From assembly GCA_025059715.1 (NCBI GenBank), contig JANXCE010000002.1, forward strand, positions 1 through 64,000: a stretch of 64,000 bases of DNA. The letters run 5' to 3'. Shown in pieces: positions 20,928 through 30,737 of this stretch. The notes under the pieces were generated by a model, which ran no database searches, was not told the origin of the DNA, and was given only the letters and a program-made list of their open reading frames with translations. A program made the translations under genes and the position numbers. The stretch comes from Caldimicrobium sp. (lineage in GTDB: Bacteria; Desulfobacterota; Thermodesulfobacteria; Thermodesulfobacteriales; Thermodesulfobacteriaceae). Positions within the stretch are counted from its first letter, which is position 1, and each line of letters begins with the position of its first letter.

Positions 20928-21377
20928 TTACCTTTCTTCAATAACTTCAACTTTTATGGGAACTGTGATATCGGAAGAAAGCCTAATCAAGACTTCATAA
21001 GAACCCACTGTTTTAATAGGCTCCGCTAATAGGATTTGTTTTCTATCAATATCGAATCCCTTCTCTACCAGTGCTTTTGAAAGGTCTCCTGGAGTAACAG
21101 ATCCATAAAGCCTTCCTTCACCTACTACTTTACGATAGAGAGTTAAAGTAAAACCTTGAAGCTTTTCCGCTAAGCTTTGAGTTTTTCTCTTCTCCCTCTC
21201 TACCTTTGCTAAAATGAGCTTTCTCTCATTTTCTAAAGCCTTTAGTGTCCTTTGATTAGCTAAGATGGCTAATCCCTTAGGAATAAGGTAATTCCTGGCA
21301 TAGCCATCCTTAACCTTTACCACCTCTCCTGCTTTACCAAGCTTGGGAATGTCCTTTTTTAAAATAACTTCTATCAT
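20928..21377 (-). CDS. rplI: Ribosomal protein bL9
   Basis: MIEVILKKDIPKLGKAGEVVKVKDGYARNYLIPKGLA. Confidence 0.97.
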   Translation of the reverse strand: MIEVILKKDIPKLGKAGEVVKVKDGYARNYLIPKGLAILANQRTLKALENERKLILAKVEREKRKTQSLAEKLQGFTLTLYRKVVGEGRLYGSVTPGDLSKALVEKGFDIDRKQILLAEPIKTVGSYEVLIRLSSDITVPIKVEVIEER

Positions 21378-21386
21378 CCTTACCTC

Positions 21387-21641
21387 CTAATCAATTTCAA
21401 CATCCGCAGTAAAGGGCAAAAGTGCCATGATTCTTGCCTGTTTAATGGCAGTGGTTAGCCTTCTTTGATGATAGGCACAATTACCCGTTTGTCTCCGGTG
21501 AAGTATCATTCCCTTTTCATTGATGAATTGTTTAAGAAGTTCCGCATTCTTGTAATCAAGAGTAAGACTTGAATCCACACAAAATCTGCAAATCTTCTTC
21601 CGGGGAAATACCCTCTTTTTAACTGTAATATTATCTTCCAT
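21387..21641 (-). CDS. rpsR: Ribosomal protein bS18 (Cys-containing, zinc-type)
   Basis: KKICRFC...[50 protein letters not shown]. Confidence 0.96.
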   Translation of the reverse strand: MEDNITVKKRVFPRKKICRFCVDSSLTLDYKNAELLKQFINEKGMILHRRQTGNCAYHQRRLTTAIKQARIMALLPFTADVEID

Positions 21642-21643
21642 GA

Positions 21644-21994
21644 CTAATTACCTCCCTGTAAGGCTTGATCTTCAGGATTAAACCTATCTTCAAGCTTTAG
21701 AATAATGAATCTTATTACTCGTTCATCTATGCGAAAATAATTCTCCAGTTCTTGGGGCAAGGTGGCATTACCATAAAATTCAATCAAAACATAATATCCT
21801 TGTTTTTTCTTCTGAATAGGATAAGCAAGCTTCCTTAATCCCCACTCTTCAATTTTCAGAAGATCTCCATTGTGAGTTCTAATAATATGTTTAAGCTTCT
21901 CATAGAGTTGGTCCTTTTCTTCCACCCTATCAGGATGAACAATGAACAGGGACTCCCATTTGCGGATTCTTTTAGGTTGAGGAATTTCAAACAT
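21644..21994 (-). CDS. rpsF: Ribosomal protein bS6
   Basis: [10 protein letters not shown]...[24 protein letters not shown]...[11 protein letters not shown]; gene order rpsF-rpsR-rplI-dnaB. Confidence 0.95.
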   Translation of the reverse strand: MFEIPQPKRIRKWESLFIVHPDRVEEKDQLYEKLKHIIRTHNGDLLKIEEWGLRKLAYPIQKKKQGYYVLIEFYGNATLPQELENYFRIDERVIRFIILKLEDRFNPEDQALQGGN

Positions 21995-22052
21995 TGTTTT
22001 TCCTCCTTATGGTCTTTTTGGCCCCCTAATCTTTGGGAGCAAGGAGTATTAA

Positions 22053-22124
22053 TGGGCGGTGGAGGATTTGAACCTCCGACATCCACCGTGTGAGGATGGC
22101 GCTCTACCCCTGAGCTAACCGCCC
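22053..22124 (-). tRNA. tRNA-Val, anticodon CAC
   Basis: Reverse complement GGGCGGTTAGCTCAGGGGTAGAGCGCCATCCTCACACGGTGGATGTCGGAGGTTCAAATCCTCCACCGCCCA folds as a cloverleaf: acceptor GGGCGGT/ACCGCCC, D arm GCTC/GAGC, anticodon stem CCATC/GGTGG with loop CTCACAC, T arm GGAGG-TTCAAAT-CCTCC. CCA not encoded. Confidence 0.96.
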
Positions 22125-22137
22125 AACTTATTAAATA

Positions 22138-22539
22138 CTATCTTAACTCCATTTTCCTTTTTTTCAAGTTCTTGTATACTCTAAGAACCTCTCTATCCGC
22201 AGGACATAGCTCCACGTTTTCTAAATCTTTCAAGTCAACCCATCTCATTTCGACAGCCTCTTTCAAGATTGGTTCTCCTAATAGGGTAGCCTTTATCAGG
22301 ATAAGCTCTATGATTTCATCGGGATATGTGTAAATCTCTCTTATAATAATATCTTGAGGTAATATCTCCACTCCCAGTTCCTCTCTCAACTCTCTTTTAA
22401 GAGCCTCTTGAGGGGTCTCGTTATCTTCTATTTTACCACCTGGAAATTCCCAAAGCCCTCCTCTCTTTTTATGCCAAGGCCTCTTAACTAATAAAATCTT
22501 TCCACCATCTACAATAAACCCAGCTACTACCCTTACCAT
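22138..22539 (-). CDS. NUDIX hydrolase (MutT/8-oxo-dGTPase-like)
   Basis: GGLWEFPGGKIEDNETPQEALKRELREELGVEI Nudix box. Confidence 0.93.
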   Translation of the reverse strand: MVRVVAGFIVDGGKILLVKRPWHKKRGGLWEFPGGKIEDNETPQEALKRELREELGVEILPQDIIIREIYTYPDEIIELILIKATLLGEPILKEAVEMRWVDLKDLENVELCPADREVLRVYKNLKKRKMELR

Positions 22540-22556
22540 TAATTATCATTATAAAA

Positions 22557-22820
22557 CTAATTTAAGGGGTTTCCATAGTGAAGACCACTTAGAGGTAAGG
22601 CGGTTGCCTGAGCTACTTGAAGAGATATATCTTCTAATTTTTCTGAAAACTGCCTCAAGACATTAGGATCGAAGGCTTTTCTTAAAGCCTCCCCAAAACT
22701 TTTGACCTGTTTTTCTGTGCGTTTAACATTATTCTTGAAGTTGTCTAAGATCTCTTTAGTCTGAGCAAGCTGACAAGTGAAATTATCAACCAGTTGAAGG
22801 GCTATAGCAACAGTAAACAC
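22557..22820 (-). pseudogene. Short ORF resembling the N-terminus of a phage tail tape-measure protein (fragment)
   Basis: MFTVAIALQLVDNFTCQLAQTKEILDNF...VKSFGEALRKAF...ATALPLSG resembles tape-measure N-termini; stops at 87 aa, no other phage genes nearby. Confidence 0.4.
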
Positions 22821-22839
22821 TTTGCATTATGATGCAATT

Positions 22840-23040
22840 ATGAAGTTTCTTCTTTTTGCTTTGTTATTTTTCCTTTGGCCTTTAAGTCTAACTCTTTTGC
22901 CTCTCTTTACCCTTTTCTTTATTATCGTTCTTTTAAGTTTGGTGCTCTATGCATTTATATATTACCTAAAGGCTTACTACGACCCGAGGAGAAGAAAACT
23001 TAGAGCCCTTCTTAAGCACAATCTTAGACATCTTCCGTAA
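22840..23040 (+). CDS. Small predicted membrane protein
   Basis: Two hydrophobic helices then basic tail; internal ATG at 22840 preferred to the upstream alternative start. Confidence 0.45.
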   Translation: MKFLLFALLFFLWPLSLTLLPLFTLFFIIVLLSLVLYAFIYYLKAYYDPRRRKLRALLKHNLRHLP

Positions 23041-23135
23041 GTTTCCGCTTTTTTTTCGTAATGTTTAACTTAGGATTGGGCCCAAAAGTAAATTTCGTTA
23101 AAAGTCATCCTTTTCAGGTCTCCGTTTTTAAAATT

Positions 23136-23190
23136 TTTAATATTCCTTTAACATTAGCTTAAAAATACTTTAAATATAGGTCTCTATATT
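23136..23190 (+). promoter_or_regulatory. Candidate PhoB/PhoP-type control region upstream of pstS: (T/C)TTAA repeats at 11-bp spacing plus TATATT -10-like box
   Basis: TTTAA/CTTAA at 23136, 23147, 23158, 23169 (exact 11-bp period); TATATT at 23185..23190. Confidence 0.4.
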
Positions 23191-23219
23191 GAGTTAAAAA
23201 AAATTAAGGAGGTGGTATT

Positions 23220-24230
23220 ATGAGAAAGGTTTTTGTTAGCAAAAAAATTTTGGCTCTTATGGCGGGATTAGGCGTTATGGGGAGTGCGGTTCAGGGGGTT
23301 TCTTCACCGCTGATCAAAATTGATGGTTCTTCCACAGTATTTCCAATTACTGAAGGAGTGGCGGAGGAATTTCAAAAGGCTAAAAAGGGAGCAGTAAAGG
23401 TAACCGTGGGTATCTCTGGAACAGGAGGAGGATTTAAAAAGTTCTGCAGAGGCGAAACTGATGTTCAAAATGCCTCAAGACCAATCTTAAAAAGAGAAAT
23501 GGAGGAATGCAAGAAGAACGGCATTAGCTATATTGAGCTTCCCGTGGCCTACGATGGTCTGTCAGTAGTGGTTAATCTCAAAAATACTTGGGCTACTTGT
23601 ATGACGGTGGAACAATTAAGAGAGGTCTGGAAACCTGAATCTCAGGGAAAGACTATAAATTGGTCTGATTTAGATCCCAAGTGGCCCAAGGAGCCTATAA
23701 AACTTTGCGGACCTGGGTCTGACTCTGGAACCTTTGATTACTTTACTGAAGCTATAATGGGTAAGGCTAAGGCTCAGAGAGGAGATTATACCGCTTCGGA
23801 AGACGATAATGTTCTCGTGCAATTTGCCCAAAGAGAAAGGGGAGCTCTCTGCTATTTTGGGCTTGCCTATGTAGAGGAAAACAAGGATAAAGTGAAAGCG
23901 GTAGCTATTAAAAATCCCAAAACTGGCAAATGTGTAAGTCCCACAGCGGAAACCGTAAGATCTGGTGAATATCAACCCCTTTCTAGGCCTCTTTTCATAT
24001 ATGTGAACGCTAAGGCCCTTGATAGGCCAGAGGTAAGGGAGTTTGTAGATTTTTATCTAAAAAATGCAGGTAAAATCTCCCGACAAGTAAAATACATTCC
24101 TCTTCCTGATAAAGCCTATGAGCTTGCGAGAAAACGCTTTGAAAAGAGACAAACTGGAACTGTTTTTGGAGGAGAGCCTGAAGTTGGTTTAACAGTTGAA
24201 GAACTTTTAAAAAGAGAGGCTAAGGAGTAA
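23220..24230 (+). CDS. pstS: Phosphate ABC transporter substrate-binding protein PstS
   Basis: IKIDGSSTVFPITEGVAEEF, TVGISGTGGGFKKFCRGETDVQNASRPI, GPGSDSGTFDYFTEAI. Confidence 0.96.
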   Translation: MRKVFVSKKILALMAGLGVMGSAVQGVSSPLIKIDGSSTVFPITEGVAEEFQKAKKGAVKVTVGISGTGGGFKKFCRGETDVQNASRPILKREMEECKKNGISYIELPVAYDGLSVVVNLKNTWATCMTVEQLREVWKPESQGKTINWSDLDPKWPKEPIKLCGPGSDSGTFDYFTEAIMGKAKAQRGDYTASEDDNVLVQFAQRERGALCYFGLAYVEENKDKVKAVAIKNPKTGKCVSPTAETVRSGEYQPLSRPLFIYVNAKALDRPEVREFVDFYLKNAGKISRQVKYIPLPDKAYELARKRFEKRQTGTVFGGEPEVGLTVEELLKREAKE

Positions 24231-24241
24231 AATAATATTAT

Positions 24242-25159
24242 ATGAAAATCGAGGTAAAGAAAAAACTTGATGTAATCTTTAAGGGTTTTCTCTTACTTAC
24301 AGCCACAGCTTCTATTTTAGTAACCGTAGGTATTGTTGTAGCTTTGGTTGAGGACACAATTCGCTTCTTTACCCATCCTGAAGGTGGGGGCTTCCCCACC
24401 TCTCTCATTAGGTTTTTTACTGAAACGGAGTGGACTCCCACTTTTATCAGTAAAAAGATTGGAATTTGGCCCTTACTCTGTGGAACTTTTCTTATTGCAG
24501 GAATTGCCATGGCAATCTCAATTCCTTTAGGAATTCTTATTGCAGTTTATTTAAGTGAATTTGCCTCTCATAGGGTTAGAGAGGCGGTAAAACCTTGGCT
24601 TGACTTTTTGGAAGCGGTTCCCACTGTAGTTTATGGGTATTTTGCACTCCTTGGTGTTACTCCGCTTTTGCAGTGGATCTTTGCAAAGTTTGGTATAGAG
24701 ATGCATGGCATGAATGCCCTATCCCCGGGGATAGTCTTAGGGGTTATGATACTTCCCTTCACCGCCTCGTTGGTAGAAGATGCTATGAAAGGAGTTCCCC
24801 AATACCTAAGAGAAGCCTCCTATAGTCTTGGGGCAACCAAACTTAGAACGGCCTTTCAGGTAGTGATTCCCGCAGCTAAATCAGGCATTATTGCTGCCTA
24901 TCTCCTTGGAACCTCAAGGGCTATTGGAGAAACTATGGTGGTGGCTGTTGCGGCAGGGATGTATCCCAACTTAACCTTAAATCCCTTAGAGCCAGTGCAG
25001 ACTATCACCGGTTATATTGTCCAGGTTGCCCTGGGAGATTTACCCTTTCTCTCCTTTGAATATCTCTCCATATTTGCCGCAGGGTTTCTTCTCTTTGTAT
25101 TAACCCTCTTTTTTAATCTCCTTGCGGTCTACCTAAAGTCTCGCGTTGAGAGATATTAG
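24242..25159 (+). CDS. pstC: Phosphate ABC transporter permease PstC
   Basis: LGVMILPFTASLVEDAMKGVPQYLREASYSLGATKLRTAFQVVIPAAKSGI EAA-type loop. Confidence 0.95.
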   Translation: MKIEVKKKLDVIFKGFLLLTATASILVTVGIVVALVEDTIRFFTHPEGGGFPTSLIRFFTETEWTPTFISKKIGIWPLLCGTFLIAGIAMAISIPLGILIAVYLSEFASHRVREAVKPWLDFLEAVPTVVYGYFALLGVTPLLQWIFAKFGIEMHGMNALSPGIVLGVMILPFTASLVEDAMKGVPQYLREASYSLGATKLRTAFQVVIPAAKSGIIAAYLLGTSRAIGETMVVAVAAGMYPNLTLNPLEPVQTITGYIVQVALGDLPFLSFEYLSIFAAGFLLFVLTLFFNLLAVYLKSRVERY

Positions 25160-25177
25160 TGTTAGGGAGCTCTAATC

Positions 25178-26050
25178 ATGGACTATAAAAAAGCAGAGAG
25201 GGTTTTTTCAGCCATAGGGATCTTTTGTGTCTGGTTTGTGCTGATCTTTCTCTTTTCCATTGCGGTTAAGCTTTTTATCGATGGATTTCACCGGATCTTT
25301 GATCCTAAATTTTATATTAGTTATCCCTCTCGCTTTCCCGAGGAGGCAGGAATATTATCTGCTTGGGTAGATACTATTTATATTATGCTGGGGGCTATCT
25401 TTTGGTCAGTGGTTTTGGGGATTCCTGCAGGTATTTATTTGGAAGAGTTTGGAGGAAAGGGTAAAATAGCTCGTTTAATTGAGGCTAATATTACCAACCT
25501 TTCTGCGGTGCCCTCTATAGTTTATGGACTTTTGGCCTTGGGCATATTTGTTTACAGATTTAAGTTTGGAGAAAGCATTTTAACTGCAGGTTTAACCTTG
25601 GGGCTCCTTATGTTGCCAGTGATTGTGGTGACTACAAGGGAATCTTTAAGAAGGATTCCCAGAGCCATAAGGGAAGGAGCCTACGCTCTTGGAGCCACAA
25701 ATTACGAATTGGTTTTTCATCACTTACTTCCCTACTCCTTGGGAGGAATACTAACTGGAGTTATTATTGCTACCTCCAGAGCAATTGGAGAGACTGCTCC
25801 TCTTCTAACCATAGGAGCACTTACCTTTATTGCCTTTTTGCCACCACCTCCCTGGGAGTCCTTTATTGAGATGCTAAAAAGTCCCTTTACTATGTTAGCG
25901 ATTCAGATGTTTAACTGGGTCTCAAGACCTCAAGAGGCTTTTCATAAAAATGCCGCCGCGGCGGGTTTTATCTTACTTGTTCTTTGTTTACTCTTAAATT
26001 CTATCAGCTATTACTTAAGATATAAGATGCGAAAGAAATATCAATGGTAA
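25178..26050 (+). CDS. pstA: Phosphate ABC transporter permease PstA
   Basis: [51 protein letters not shown]; position in pst operon. Confidence 0.95.
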   Translation: MDYKKAERVFSAIGIFCVWFVLIFLFSIAVKLFIDGFHRIFDPKFYISYPSRFPEEAGILSAWVDTIYIMLGAIFWSVVLGIPAGIYLEEFGGKGKIARLIEANITNLSAVPSIVYGLLALGIFVYRFKFGESILTAGLTLGLLMLPVIVVTTRESLRRIPRAIREGAYALGATNYELVFHHLLPYSLGGILTGVIIATSRAIGETAPLLTIGALTFIAFLPPPPWESFIEMLKSPFTMLAIQMFNWVSRPQEAFHKNAAAAGFILLVLCLLLNSISYYLRYKMRKKYQW

Positions 26051-26069
26051 GGGAGAGGGGGATCCTTTC

Positions 26070-26834
26070 ATGGAAAATTTAAAGCTAAAGGTGGAGAAGC
26101 TCAACTTCTACTATGGAGCCTTTCATGCCTTAAAGGATATAACCATGCCTATTTACGAGCGAAAGGTTACCGCTATCATTGGCCCCTCAGGTTGTGGAAA
26201 GAGCACCCTTCTTCGATGTTTTAACAGAATGCACGATCTTTATCCTGGGACTCGCTATGAAGGGGCTATTCTTCTCTATCCTGAGGGTATAAATATTGTA
26301 GGCCAAGGAGTAGAACCTCTCTACATAAGACTGCGGATAGGTATGGTCTTTCAAAAACCCAACCCCTTTCCAAAGTCAATCTTTGAAAATGTAGCCTATG
26401 GCTTAAGAATTAAAGGAATTACTAATTCTACAGAATTGAAAGATCGAGTGGAGAAGGCTCTTAAAGATGCAGCGCTTTGGGAGGAGGTAAAGGATCGTCT
26501 AAAAGAAAATGCCTATTCCTTATCTGGTGGGCAACAGCAAAGGCTCTGCATAGCCAGAGCTATTGCTGTTGAACCTGAAGTTCTACTCTTTGACGAACCC
26601 ACATCTGCCCTTGATCCCATCTCTACTGCTCGTATTGAAGACCTTATCGTAGAACTTAAAAGCAAAATTACCATTGTTATTGTTACCCATAATATGCAAC
26701 AGGCAGCAAGGATCTCAGACTTCACTGCCTTTATGTATTTGGGAGAGCTTATTGAATTTGGACCTACCGAGAAGATATTCACTAATCCCGAGAAGAAACT
26801 AACGGAAGACTACATTAGTGGACGCTTTGGCTAA
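26070..26834 (+). CDS. pstB: Phosphate ABC transporter ATP-binding protein PstB
   Basis: Walker [21 protein letters not shown], signature [33 protein letters not shown]. Confidence 0.97.
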   Translation: MENLKLKVEKLNFYYGAFHALKDITMPIYERKVTAIIGPSGCGKSTLLRCFNRMHDLYPGTRYEGAILLYPEGINIVGQGVEPLYIRLRIGMVFQKPNPFPKSIFENVAYGLRIKGITNSTELKDRVEKALKDAALWEEVKDRLKENAYSLSGGQQQRLCIARAIAVEPEVLLFDEPTSALDPISTARIEDLIVELKSKITIVIVTHNMQQAARISDFTAFMYLGELIEFGPTEKIFTNPEKKLTEDYISGRFG

Positions 26835-26857
26835 TATCCATCAAAGGGGGGGCTTTG

Positions 26858-28198
26858 ATGGTTCGAGTTGCTCTAAATAGAGAGTTACAATTCCTTCATA
26901 ACATACTCCTTGATATGGCTCGTTCTGTTGATGAGATGTTTAAGGGAGTTATTAGAGCCTTTGAAAACCGAGATAAAAAACTTGCTCAAGAAATTATTAA
27001 GTTTGATGATCAAATAGATTATTATGATCATATGATTAATGTCTCGGCTTTAGAAATTCTGGCTTTACAGCAACCTGTTGCTAAAGATTTAAGAACTGTG
27101 GTAAGTGCCTTAGATATTTCCAGGAATTTAGAGAGGCTTGCGGATCAAGCCGTCAACATTGCGGAGATGGTGCTCCATCTGGCGGAAGAAAAAAATGGAT
27201 TCATTGAAAACTGTAAGATTGACCTACTTCCTATGGCTAAAGAGGCTTTATACATGCTTGAACAGGCAATAAATGCCTTTGTTAAGGAAGACGTAAAAAT
27301 TGCCCGAGAGGTAATCAACAGGGACGAAGTTGTTGATCAAATGAAAGTAGATTTGAGAGAAAAAATTGAGAGTTGTTTAAAGGATTTCCCTGAAAGTTTA
27401 AAGAGTGGTTTTGATTATCTCTTAGTGGTAGAAAACTTGGAAAGAGTTGCGGATCTTGCCTGTAATATTGGGGAAAACATAATCTTTGTCGTTGAGGGCA
27501 AACTCCTAAAGGGAGAAACTCCTGAGAGGATATCTACTCTCACCTTTGAACAGCTCGAGGAAAGCCTTACCTTTCAACTTTTAAAGAGGCACGCTCGCCT
27601 AATAATAGAGTGTTTAAGTAGACTACCCCTTTCCTTAGAAGCCTACTTTGATGGAAATGAAGAGAGATTAAGGGAGATTGCTCGGGATATTAACGAAATT
27701 GAAAAAGAAGCGGATAAGGTCAAAACCAATGTTAGGGGGCACCTACCTAAGGGGCTTATCCTACCTGTCGAAAAATTTGAACTTTTCATGTATCTAAAAG
27801 AACAAGATGCCTTAGCAGACTTAGGAGAAGCACTCTTGAAGCTCCTCCTACTCAGAAAGGTTCAGTTATCCCTTTCTTTGAAACAGGAATTAACAAGACT
27901 TTTAGAACAAAGTTTAGAGCCCATCTCCTATTTTGAAGAGCTTGTAGCCCAAACTTTAAGATATCTTTCCTATTGGGATGCAGAGGCAAGAGAGCGAGCC
28001 AAAAAACTTGTTCGCTCAGTAAGGCACTCCCAATTCGTCACCGAGGAATTGGCCTTTAGATTAAAAGAGACAATCTATAAAGAAATAAAAGAACCCCTGG
28101 ATTTTTTTCATATATCAAAAATAGTTGATGTTATTGCCCTGATTTCCACCCATATGGAAAATACCGCAGATCTTCTGCGTGCCATGATTGCCAAATAA
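26858..28198 (+). CDS. phoU: PhoU-family phosphate regulator, extended (447 aa in track; apparently two PhoU-like modules)
   Basis: Two repeats of ALDISRNLERLADQAVNIAEMV / LLVVENLERVADLACNIGENI type motif plus a long C-terminal helical half; pst operon position. Confidence 0.88.
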   Translation: MVRVALNRELQFLHNILLDMARSVDEMFKGVIRAFENRDKKLAQEIIKFDDQIDYYDHMINVSALEILALQQPVAKDLRTVVSALDISRNLERLADQAVNIAEMVLHLAEEKNGFIENCKIDLLPMAKEALYMLEQAINAFVKEDVKIAREVINRDEVVDQMKVDLREKIESCLKDFPESLKSGFDYLLVVENLERVADLACNIGENIIFVVEGKLLKGETPERISTLTFEQLEESLTFQLLKRHARLIIECLSRLPLSLEAYFDGNEERLREIARDINEIEKEADKVKTNVRGHLPKGLILPVEKFELFMYLKEQDALADLGEALLKLLLLRKVQLSLSLKQELTRLLEQSLEPISYFEELVAQTLRYLSYWDAEARERAKKLVRSVRHSQFVTEELAFRLKETIYKEIKEPLDFFHISKIVDVIALISTHMENTADLLRAMIAK

Positions 28199-28211
28199 AG
28201 GGAATTAGCAA

Positions 28212-29042
28212 ATGGGAGAAAAAGAGAGAACTTTCCAAGAAATTTTGAATCCCCTTGAAGATAAAATATTTACTAAAATACCCTTTGATTTCACAGAAAT
28301 TGAAACCTTCTTTCAGCCTGTTATTAACTTATCCAACTTTGAGATCCTGGGTTATGAGGCGCTTACCAAACCCCTTTTCGGAAAAAATGTAGATAACCTC
28401 TTCAAGAGGGCCCAAGAACACGAAATCCTTTTTGAATTAGATTTATTCTTTAGAATTAAAGCCCTTCTCAAGGCTTCCAGCGAAGGCCTTTCCTCAAAAC
28501 ACCTGCTATTCCTAAACATTCACCCCTTGGCTTTACTACAGGAACTTTATCATCAGGAAATATTTCAAAAATCAATTAGACAACTCGGGTTCAATCCCGA
28601 ACAAATTGTTTTAGAAATAACTAATTGTCAACTACTTGAAGATTGGGAAGATTATTTAAAAAATATATTTCATCTCCTCCGCTTGGGATATAAAATCTCT
28701 CTTGATGACTACGGAGGTAGTTCCCATAGCTATATAGAGTTAACGGAAATAAAACCCAATTTCGTAAAAATAGATCAGTTCTTTATAATGGGAGGTTTGA
28801 AAGATGCCTTTTCAAAGAAATTTATTGAACATATTTTAGAGATCTGCCAAGAGCTTGGAATAACAGTGGTGATCAAAGGGGTAGAGGGGAGGGAGGAATT
28901 TTTGGCCCTTTTAGACATGGGAGTAAAATACTATCAGGGTAATTATTTTGGAAAACCTGTTTTTTCCTTAAAGGGAGGTGAGAGTCTTGAAATTAGAGAG
29001 TATCCCCCACAATCCTCCCATCTTTCCTATGCTTACTTTTGA
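28212..29042 (+). CDS. EAL-domain protein (c-di-GMP phosphodiesterase-like, partly divergent)
   Basis: FQPVINLSNFEILGYEALTKP; LFLNIHP; SLDDYGGSSHSYIELTEIKPNFVKID; YYQGNYFGKP. Confidence 0.88.
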   Translation: MGEKERTFQEILNPLEDKIFTKIPFDFTEIETFFQPVINLSNFEILGYEALTKPLFGKNVDNLFKRAQEHEILFELDLFFRIKALLKASSEGLSSKHLLFLNIHPLALLQELYHQEIFQKSIRQLGFNPEQIVLEITNCQLLEDWEDYLKNIFHLLRLGYKISLDDYGGSSHSYIELTEIKPNFVKIDQFFIMGGLKDAFSKKFIEHILEICQELGITVVIKGVEGREEFLALLDMGVKYYQGNYFGKPVFSLKGGESLEIREYPPQSSHLSYAYF

Positions 29043-30033
29043 TAATGGAGAATCTCCGGGAGAAATTTCCAAGATAACTATTAAAGTGCCACCTTTACCA
29101 TATCATGCTAAAATCTATGAAGCATTTACTATGTTTATGGATAATGAAAACTTAAGAACTATTGCGGTGGTTAATGATCAATATCGCCCCATTGGAGCCC
29201 TTTATAGATATGAATTTCTGGAGAGGGTTATTTTAGGGAGATTAGGCTATGGGTTTTCTCTGAATTCAAGAAAGGTGGTTAGCGAGGTTATGGAAAAGGA
29301 CATCAAAACTATTGACGGAAGACTTAATCTTGAGGAAGCAGGCTCAATTGTATCTACTAGTGATAGACTTGATCCTCTTCACGATTTGATAGTCTCCGTG
29401 GATGGAATTTACTACGGAATTTTACCAATTCAAAAGCTCCTTTATTACCTTAGTAAAAAAACTTTAGATTTAGCCAAAGAAGCCAATCCTCTTACGGGTC
29501 TTCCTGGAAATTGGTCAATAAGAAGGGAAGTTGAGGCAAGATTAAGACAAGGTGAGGTCTTTGAGGTAATTTACTTAGATATTAACGATTTTAAACCATA
29601 TAATGACAAACATGGATTTGCTATGGGAGATGCGGTTATCCAAAAATTAGGTGAGATCCTAAAGGGTCTCAAAAGGGATTTTCCAGACATGTGGGTTGGC
29701 CACATTGGTGGGGACGATTTTGTGATCATTTGCAAGGGTAAGGCTGAAGAGATATGTCAAATAATCATAAGAGAATTTGAGAGGGCTCGTCTGTCCTTTC
29801 ATAAAGAAGAGGATATTCAAAAAAATTACTATGAATCCATTGATAGACAGGGGAATTTGAAATTATTTAATCTCCTTACTTTAAGTTGTGTTATAATCCC
29901 CTCAAGCAACTTCTCCTCCTTTGGAGAGCTCTCTTCTAAGGCCTCTGAAGTAAAGCTTTACGCTAAAAAATTGGCTAAGGAGACCGGCAAATCTGCGGTA
30001 GCCAGAGATAGAAGAGCTATACCTAAGGGTTAA
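28978..30033 (+). CDS. CBS-like + GGDEF-domain protein
   Basis: C-terminal LTGLPGNWSIRREVEARL...YLDINDFKPYND...HIGGDDFVIIC. Overlaps the EAL gene; start could instead be TTG 28987 or ATG 29029. Confidence 0.85.
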   Translation: MRVLKLESIPHNPPIFPMLTFDNGESPGEISKITIKVPPLPYHAKIYEAFTMFMDNENLRTIAVVNDQYRPIGALYRYEFLERVILGRLGYGFSLNSRKVVSEVMEKDIKTIDGRLNLEEAGSIVSTSDRLDPLHDLIVSVDGIYYGILPIQKLLYYLSKKTLDLAKEANPLTGLPGNWSIRREVEARLRQGEVFEVIYLDINDFKPYNDKHGFAMGDAVIQKLGEILKGLKRDFPDMWVGHIGGDDFVIICKGKAEEICQIIIREFERARLSFHKEEDIQKNYYESIDRQGNLKLFNLLTLSCVIIPSSNFSSFGELSSKASEVKLYAKKLAKETGKSAVARDRRAIPKG

Positions 30034-30041
30034 AGGATGCC

Positions 30042-30737
30042 TTGCGAGATATGAAGGCTAAGAAAATTTTAGTCATTGAAGACAATAGAGAGATAGCCCA
30101 CCTTTTAAGCTCTGCCTTGGAGGAGGAGGGCTATAGAGTTGAGGTTCGCTCGGGACTGGTTCAAGCCTTTTCTGTTTTTTCTGTAAGTATGGACTTTGAC
30201 TTAGTAGTCCTTGACCTAATCTTACCTGATGGTAATGGTTTAGATATATTAAAATACCTTAGAAGTTCCCATAAATATCGTAATATTCCAGTAGTCATAA
30301 TATCCGCTAAAGGACAAGAACTTGACCGGGTCTTGGGCTTAGAGCTTGGAGCAGACGATTATGTGGTAAAACCCTTTAGCCTTAGGGAGGTAATTTTAAG
30401 AATAAAAAGACTATTACAAAAAACCGAAGGAGAACCCTCCAGTTTAATAAGTGTAGGGCCCTTTATCTTGGACAAGGAAAAAAAGGCCATATATCTTGAG
30501 GGAAAACTATTAGAACTCACCGCAACAGAATTTAAAATTCTCAGTCTTTTTATTGAAAATCCTCATAGAGTCTTTTCAAGAGAAGATCTTTTAGATTTGA
30601 TTTGGTCTAACGAGAGAGAATACTATTCCAGGGTTCTCGATGCTTACATTTGCAGAATAAGGTCAAAGCTTGGCCAAGCAGGAGAACTCTTACAAACAGT
30701 TCGTGGTTTAGGTTATAGATTGGTTCCCAAAATATAA
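30042..30737 (+). CDS. phoB: OmpR/PhoB-family response regulator
   Basis: Receiver (VIEDNREIAHLL, VVLDLILPDGNG, VVKPFSLREV) plus winged helix (LTATEFKILSLFIENPHRVFSREDLLDLIW...VRGLGYRLV). Confidence 0.92.
   Translation: MRDMKAKKILVIEDNREIAHLLSSALEEEGYRVEVRSGLVQAFSVFSVSMDFDLVVLDLILPDGNGLDILKYLRSSHKYRNIPVVIISAKGQELDRVLGLELGADDYVVKPFSLREVILRIKRLLQKTEGEPSSLISVGPFILDKEKKAIYLEGKLLELTATEFKILSLFIENPHRVFSREDLLDLIWSNEREYYSRVLDAYICRIRSKLGQAGELLQTVRGLGYRLVPKI

Noticed and set aside
23670-23975. 101-aa minus-strand ORF in pstS
   Set aside because: Antisense to clear PstS; no supporting motif.
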